A stretch of 37,071 nucleotides of DNA from an uncultured Gammaproteobacteria bacterium (GTDB lineage Bacteria; Pseudomonadota; Gammaproteobacteria; Pseudomonadales; Azotimanducaceae): assembly GCA_913050035.1 (NCBI GenBank), contig CAJXAC010000020.1, positions 1 to 37,071 of the forward strand, read 5' to 3'. Positions 34,155-37,071 of the stretch are shown here, one piece after another. The translations under genes and the position numbers were made by a program. Within the stretch, counting starts at the first letter, position 1. Every line of letters starts with the position of its first letter. The notes below the pieces were generated by a model. That model saw nothing but the letters and a program-made list of their open reading frames with translations, made no database searches and had not been told where the DNA came from.

Positions 34155-34200
34155 TTGACATATGTAAAGTCAAACTCCTGTATCCCTGCCGCGAGCAGGG
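34155..34200 (+). promoter_or_regulatory. Promoter and leader structure of the TonB receptor gene
   Basis: A perfect -35 TTGACA (34155-34160) is followed by weak -10 candidates (CTGTAT at 34178-34183 with 17-base spacing, or TGTATC one base on). The -35 is also the left arm of the inverted repeat TTGAC (34155-34159) / GTCAA (34169-34173), which could be an operator. A perfect hairpin CCCTGC (34184-34189) / GCAGGG (34195-34200) with loop CGCGA follows and ends 30 bases before the GTG start, upstream of the strong AGGAGGT site. Confidence 0.45.
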
Positions 34201-34230
34201 AGGAACCCCAACACCTACAGGAGGTAAAAC

Positions 34231-36939
34231 GTGAAAAATGTCCTTATGAGAGCAGCCGCGCTTGTGCTGGCCTTGCCCATTGCCATGGGTGCGCCGGTTC
34301 AGGTGGTTGCTGAAGAAGGCGCCATCGAAGAAGTCGTCGTAACAGGTACTAGAGTTGCTGATCGCTCAGCAGCGGATTCACCTGTACCCGTTGATGTAAT
34401 CAGCGGAAGTGAATTCCGTGACAATGCGTCCACCGACGTGCAAGACATGTTGCGTACAGCAGTGCCGTCATTCGACGTGAACACTCAACCGATCAGTGAT
34501 GCTGCAACCATTTCTCGCCCAGCTAACGTACGTGGATTGTCTCCAGACAACGTACTGGTGCTGGTGAACGGCAAGCGTCGTCATCGCGGATCCATCATCT
34601 CATTTTTGGGTGGCGGCATCTCCGATGGTGCTCAAGGCGTGGACATTGCGGCCATCCCATCGCTGGCGTTAAAGCAAATCGAAGTTCTGCGTGATGGTGC
34701 GTCTTCTCAGTACGGTTCCGATGCTATCGCAGGCGTTTTGAACTTCCTGCTTCGCGATGACGCAGAGGGATTCGAACTGGTTACCCGTTATGGTTCAACC
34801 TTTGAGGGTGACGGCGACAACTACATGGTTGCTGCGAATCTGGGTTTGCCATTGGGCGATCGCGGATTTGTCAACATGACTGGTGAATTGCGCGAAGCCG
34901 ACGGCACTGTTCGAGCAGCGATTCGCGATGACATTGCCTATGCGGTAGCCAACGGTTATACGGCAGTAGCAGATTACCGCACCATCAACAGCTACACTAA
35001 TGAAGCTTCACAGTATTGGGGGCAACCTGACGTAGAGGATGACTTTAAATTCTTCGTTAATGCCGCTTATGAGCTAAACGATAAGGCAGAAGTCTATGCC
35101 TTTGGTAACAGGGCCGAACGCACTGTGACGGGCGGATTCTTCTATCGAAACGTTGTGGGTAGAGTAAGCAACCTCACCCCTGGTGCGTCCACAGGTCAAC
35201 GTGGTGGTGTCTACAGAGGCCCAACGGTAGATCCGCTGACGGGCTTAGAATTGGATTCAGATCTGGGCGGCGTGCCTTCCGTATTGGTGGGTGATTTAGA
35301 CGGTGGTACCAGCTGTATCGATGGTATTCCTCTGGGTGGCGCTGCCGGTATAACGCCAGATGCGGACTTCCTGGCCCAGGTTACCGCGAGCGATAACTGT
35401 TTCTCCTTTATTGAAACCATTCCGACTGGTTTCGTGCCTCGTTTTGGTGGCGACAACGAAGATTCGTCTTTCACCATCGGTGTACGTGGCGAGCTGGATT
35501 ACGGTACCGGACTGTCTTATGACGTCAGCGCCCAGCGCGGATCCAACCGGTCTGACTTCATGATCTCCAACACCATCAACGCGTCTTTAGGACCTGATAC
35601 ACCACGAGATTTTGTACCTGGCGGCCAAGAACAAACTGAGACTCTCTATAACGTGGACTTCGTCTATCGTATGGATGTTGGTCTAGCATCAGATCTGAAC
35701 ATCGCGTTCGGCGCGGAATACCGTGAAGAAGATTTCGAGCTTTACGCCGGTGATGCAGCGTCCTATCAATTAGGACCTTTGGCTGACCAAGGCTTTTCGT
35801 CAAGCTCTAACGGCTTTGGCGGTTTCCCGGCAAATACTTCAGCCTCCCAAGACAGCACAGCTTTCTATGTGGATCTGGAAGGGGATCTCACCGAAGCGCT
35901 GACGGTTCAAGCGGCAGTTAGAAATGAGGACTTCAGCACCTTTGGCGACACCACGGATTATAAGTTGGCGGGTATTTATCGCCTGACTAACGACTTCCGC
36001 ATTCGCGGTGCGTTTTCAACGGGCTTCCATGCACCTACTGCAGGTCAGGCCAATATCACCAACGTAACCACCCAAATCGTTGGCGGTGCCTTGACCGATC
36101 AGGGCACCTTGCCGTTGTTCTCAGCCCCCGGCCAGTTGGCTGCTGATTACATCGAAAGCCAAGGTAACGGTCGTCCGACTTTGGGGCCAGAAGAAGCTGA
36201 AAACTTCTCCATCGGCGTCGCCTTTGATCTGGAAAACTCTAGCTGGACCATCGATTACTACAACATCGAAGTAACCGATCGGGTGGCCTTGGGTGCCAAC
36301 ATTAACTTCCTGGAAGCGCTGAACTATGCCGCTGGCGGCGCAACCTACACGTCGGTCAGCGATGCGCTGACGGGCTTGGGTAACGCTGGATCCATTAATC
36401 GCCAGTCGTTTACAGGCTTAGAAGACCTGAAACAGTTCCGATTCTTCACCAACAGCTTTGATACCACGACGACGGGTATCGACGTCGTAGGTAGCACAGA
36501 CTTTGCACTGGGCGACGGCGAGTCCAAGGTCACCGTCGCGTTCAACTACAACAAAACTGAAGTGGACAGCCGCGGCACCATCAACCCGATCAGCGATGGT
36601 CGCGTAGAGGCGTTGGAAGACTTGCTGCCCAATGTGAAAGGTAACGTTTCGTGGAGCCATATGCAGGGTAATTACCGTACCTTGCTGCGCGCCAATTACT
36701 ACGGTTCCTGGCGTTCAACTGGTAATGGTTACAACGTGGGTTCTGAGATCCTCGTGGATGCCCAAGTGGCATACACCTGGGATGAAAACCTGGAGCTGGT
36801 ACTGGGCGTGGATAACCTCTTCGACGAATATCCGAAGAAAAATCCTGGCGCAGGTAGCATCGGTCAGCTTTATCCTGAAGACAGCCCGTTCGGCTTCAAC
36901 GGTGGTAGTTGGTACCTGCAGGTACGTTACGCGATGTGA
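34231..36939 (+). CDS. TonB-dependent outer-membrane receptor
   Basis: 902 residues with GTG start, fixed by AGGAGGT at 34219-34225. The protein is an outer-membrane beta-barrel that imports a ligand using TonB energy. A signal peptide covers about residues 1-27 (core AAALVLALPIAMGAP). The TonB-box-like EEVVVTGTR is at 33-41. The plug domain runs to about 175, with SPVPVDVISGSEF, VRGLSPDNVLVLVNGKRRHRG, IPSLALKQIEVLRDGASSQYGSDAIAGVLNF. The barrel follows, with a loop carrying two Cys (GTSCIDGIP and SDNCFSF) that could form a disulfide. The C-terminal TonB_dep_Rec strands include VDNLFDEYPKKNPG. It ends LQVRYAM rather than the usual terminal Phe. The substrate is unknown; plug style resembles large receptors of marine gammaproteobacteria. 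A strong terminator follows. Confidence 0.95.
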   Translation: MKNVLMRAAALVLALPIAMGAPVQVVAEEGAIEEVVVTGTRVADRSAADSPVPVDVISGSEFRDNASTDVQDMLRTAVPSFDVNTQPISDAATISRPANVRGLSPDNVLVLVNGKRRHRGSIISFLGGGISDGAQGVDIAAIPSLALKQIEVLRDGASSQYGSDAIAGVLNFLLRDDAEGFELVTRYGSTFEGDGDNYMVAANLGLPLGDRGFVNMTGELREADGTVRAAIRDDIAYAVANGYTAVADYRTINSYTNEASQYWGQPDVEDDFKFFVNAAYELNDKAEVYAFGNRAERTVTGGFFYRNVVGRVSNLTPGASTGQRGGVYRGPTVDPLTGLELDSDLGGVPSVLVGDLDGGTSCIDGIPLGGAAGITPDADFLAQVTASDNCFSFIETIPTGFVPRFGGDNEDSSFTIGVRGELDYGTGLSYDVSAQRGSNRSDFMISNTINASLGPDTPRDFVPGGQEQTETLYNVDFVYRMDVGLASDLNIAFGAEYREEDFELYAGDAASYQLGPLADQGFSSSSNGFGGFPANTSASQDSTAFYVDLEGDLTEALTVQAAVRNEDFSTFGDTTDYKLAGIYRLTNDFRIRGAFSTGFHAPTAGQANITNVTTQIVGGALTDQGTLPLFSAPGQLAADYIESQGNGRPTLGPEEAENFSIGVAFDLENSSWTIDYYNIEVTDRVALGANINFLEALNYAAGGATYTSVSDALTGLGNAGSINRQSFTGLEDLKQFRFFTNSFDTTTTGIDVVGSTDFALGDGESKVTVAFNYNKTEVDSRGTINPISDGRVEALEDLLPNVKGNVSWSHMQGNYRTLLRANYYGSWRSTGNGYNVGSEILVDAQVAYTWDENLELVLGVDNLFDEYPKKNPGAGSIGQLYPEDSPFGFNGGSWYLQVRYAM

Positions 36940-36959
36940 TTCAGTTGCGTCCTACCTGA

Positions 36960-36989
36960 CAAAACCCGCTTCGGCGGGTTTTGTTTTTT
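36960..36989 (+). terminator. Rho-independent terminator of the TonB receptor gene
   Basis: A 10-bp perfect stem, CAAAACCCGC and GCGGGTTTTG, closed by the very stable TTCG tetraloop, is followed directly by six T residues. It starts 20 bases after the receptor stop codon. The remaining bases to 37071 show no gene. Confidence 0.96.
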
Positions 36990-37071
36990 CTGGGCAGTGA
37001 ATTCTAGAGTAGTGGATACTGCTGCGCTGAAAAGACGATCTCGCCCTAAATGATGATCATGGCTTTGGTGT

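Noticed and set aside
1-37071. CRISPR array, rRNA, phage or plasmid origin
   Set aside because: No regularly spaced direct repeats, no rRNA sequence, and no replication or phage structural genes are visible.

Overview
The window is chromosomal DNA of a Gram-negative bacterium, most likely a marine gammaproteobacterium related to Pseudomonas, Cellvibrionales or the OM60/NOR5 group. This is inferred from gene content: an xcp-like type II secretion operon, a class B PyrB, an ETF/ETF-QO module, a LexA-controlled imuA-imuB-dnaE2 cassette with the gammaproteobacterial CTGT-N8-ACAG box, and a TonB-dependent receptor. Base composition is near 50% GC throughout except for roughly the first 985 bases, which are clearly AT-rich.

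Left end (1-1549). An AT-rich reading frame, open through the left edge, encodes a Ty1/copia-type integrase (zinc-finger remnant plus an intact DD35E core). At about 983-992 it joins the 3' two thirds of a short-chain dehydrogenase gene that has no N-terminal half. This is either a real insertion of a eukaryote-like retroelement fragment or a chimeric assembly/amplification junction. It is the most unusual thing in the window.

1563-9135 (minus strand). Nine tightly packed genes, gspE-F-G-H-I-J-K-L-M, encode the ATPase, inner-membrane platform and pseudopilins of a type II secretion system. gspC, gspD and gspN are not in the window. 9329-10348 is pyrB, divergent from gspE.

10397-15706. etfA and etfB (minus) diverge from the ETF-ubiquinone oxidoreductase gene (plus). 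Together they carry electrons from acyl-CoA and related dehydrogenases to ubiquinone. A DUF1285 gene follows convergently, and moaA follows on the minus strand. 15733-17058 is a murF-like ligase gene lying outside any visible dcw cluster, just upstream of moaA.

17405-23782. sppA (signal peptide peptidase) converges on a minus-strand run of gor (glutathione reductase), a secreted alkaline phosphatase and an AGCS sodium/amino-acid symporter that carries an extra hydrophilic domain.

23911-31896. ugd (UDP-glucose dehydrogenase) and a UDP-glucuronate 4-epimerase-like gene would together make UDP-glucuronate and UDP-galacturonate for surface polysaccharide. Between them sits the SOS mutagenesis cassette imuA-imuB-dnaE2 behind a perfect LexA box.

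31936-37071. A beta-propeller lipoprotein gene (minus), a strongly structured intergenic hairpin, tRNA-Ser(UGA), a 36-codon Cys-containing secreted or membrane peptide ORF, and a 902-residue TonB-dependent receptor that ends in a textbook intrinsic terminator.
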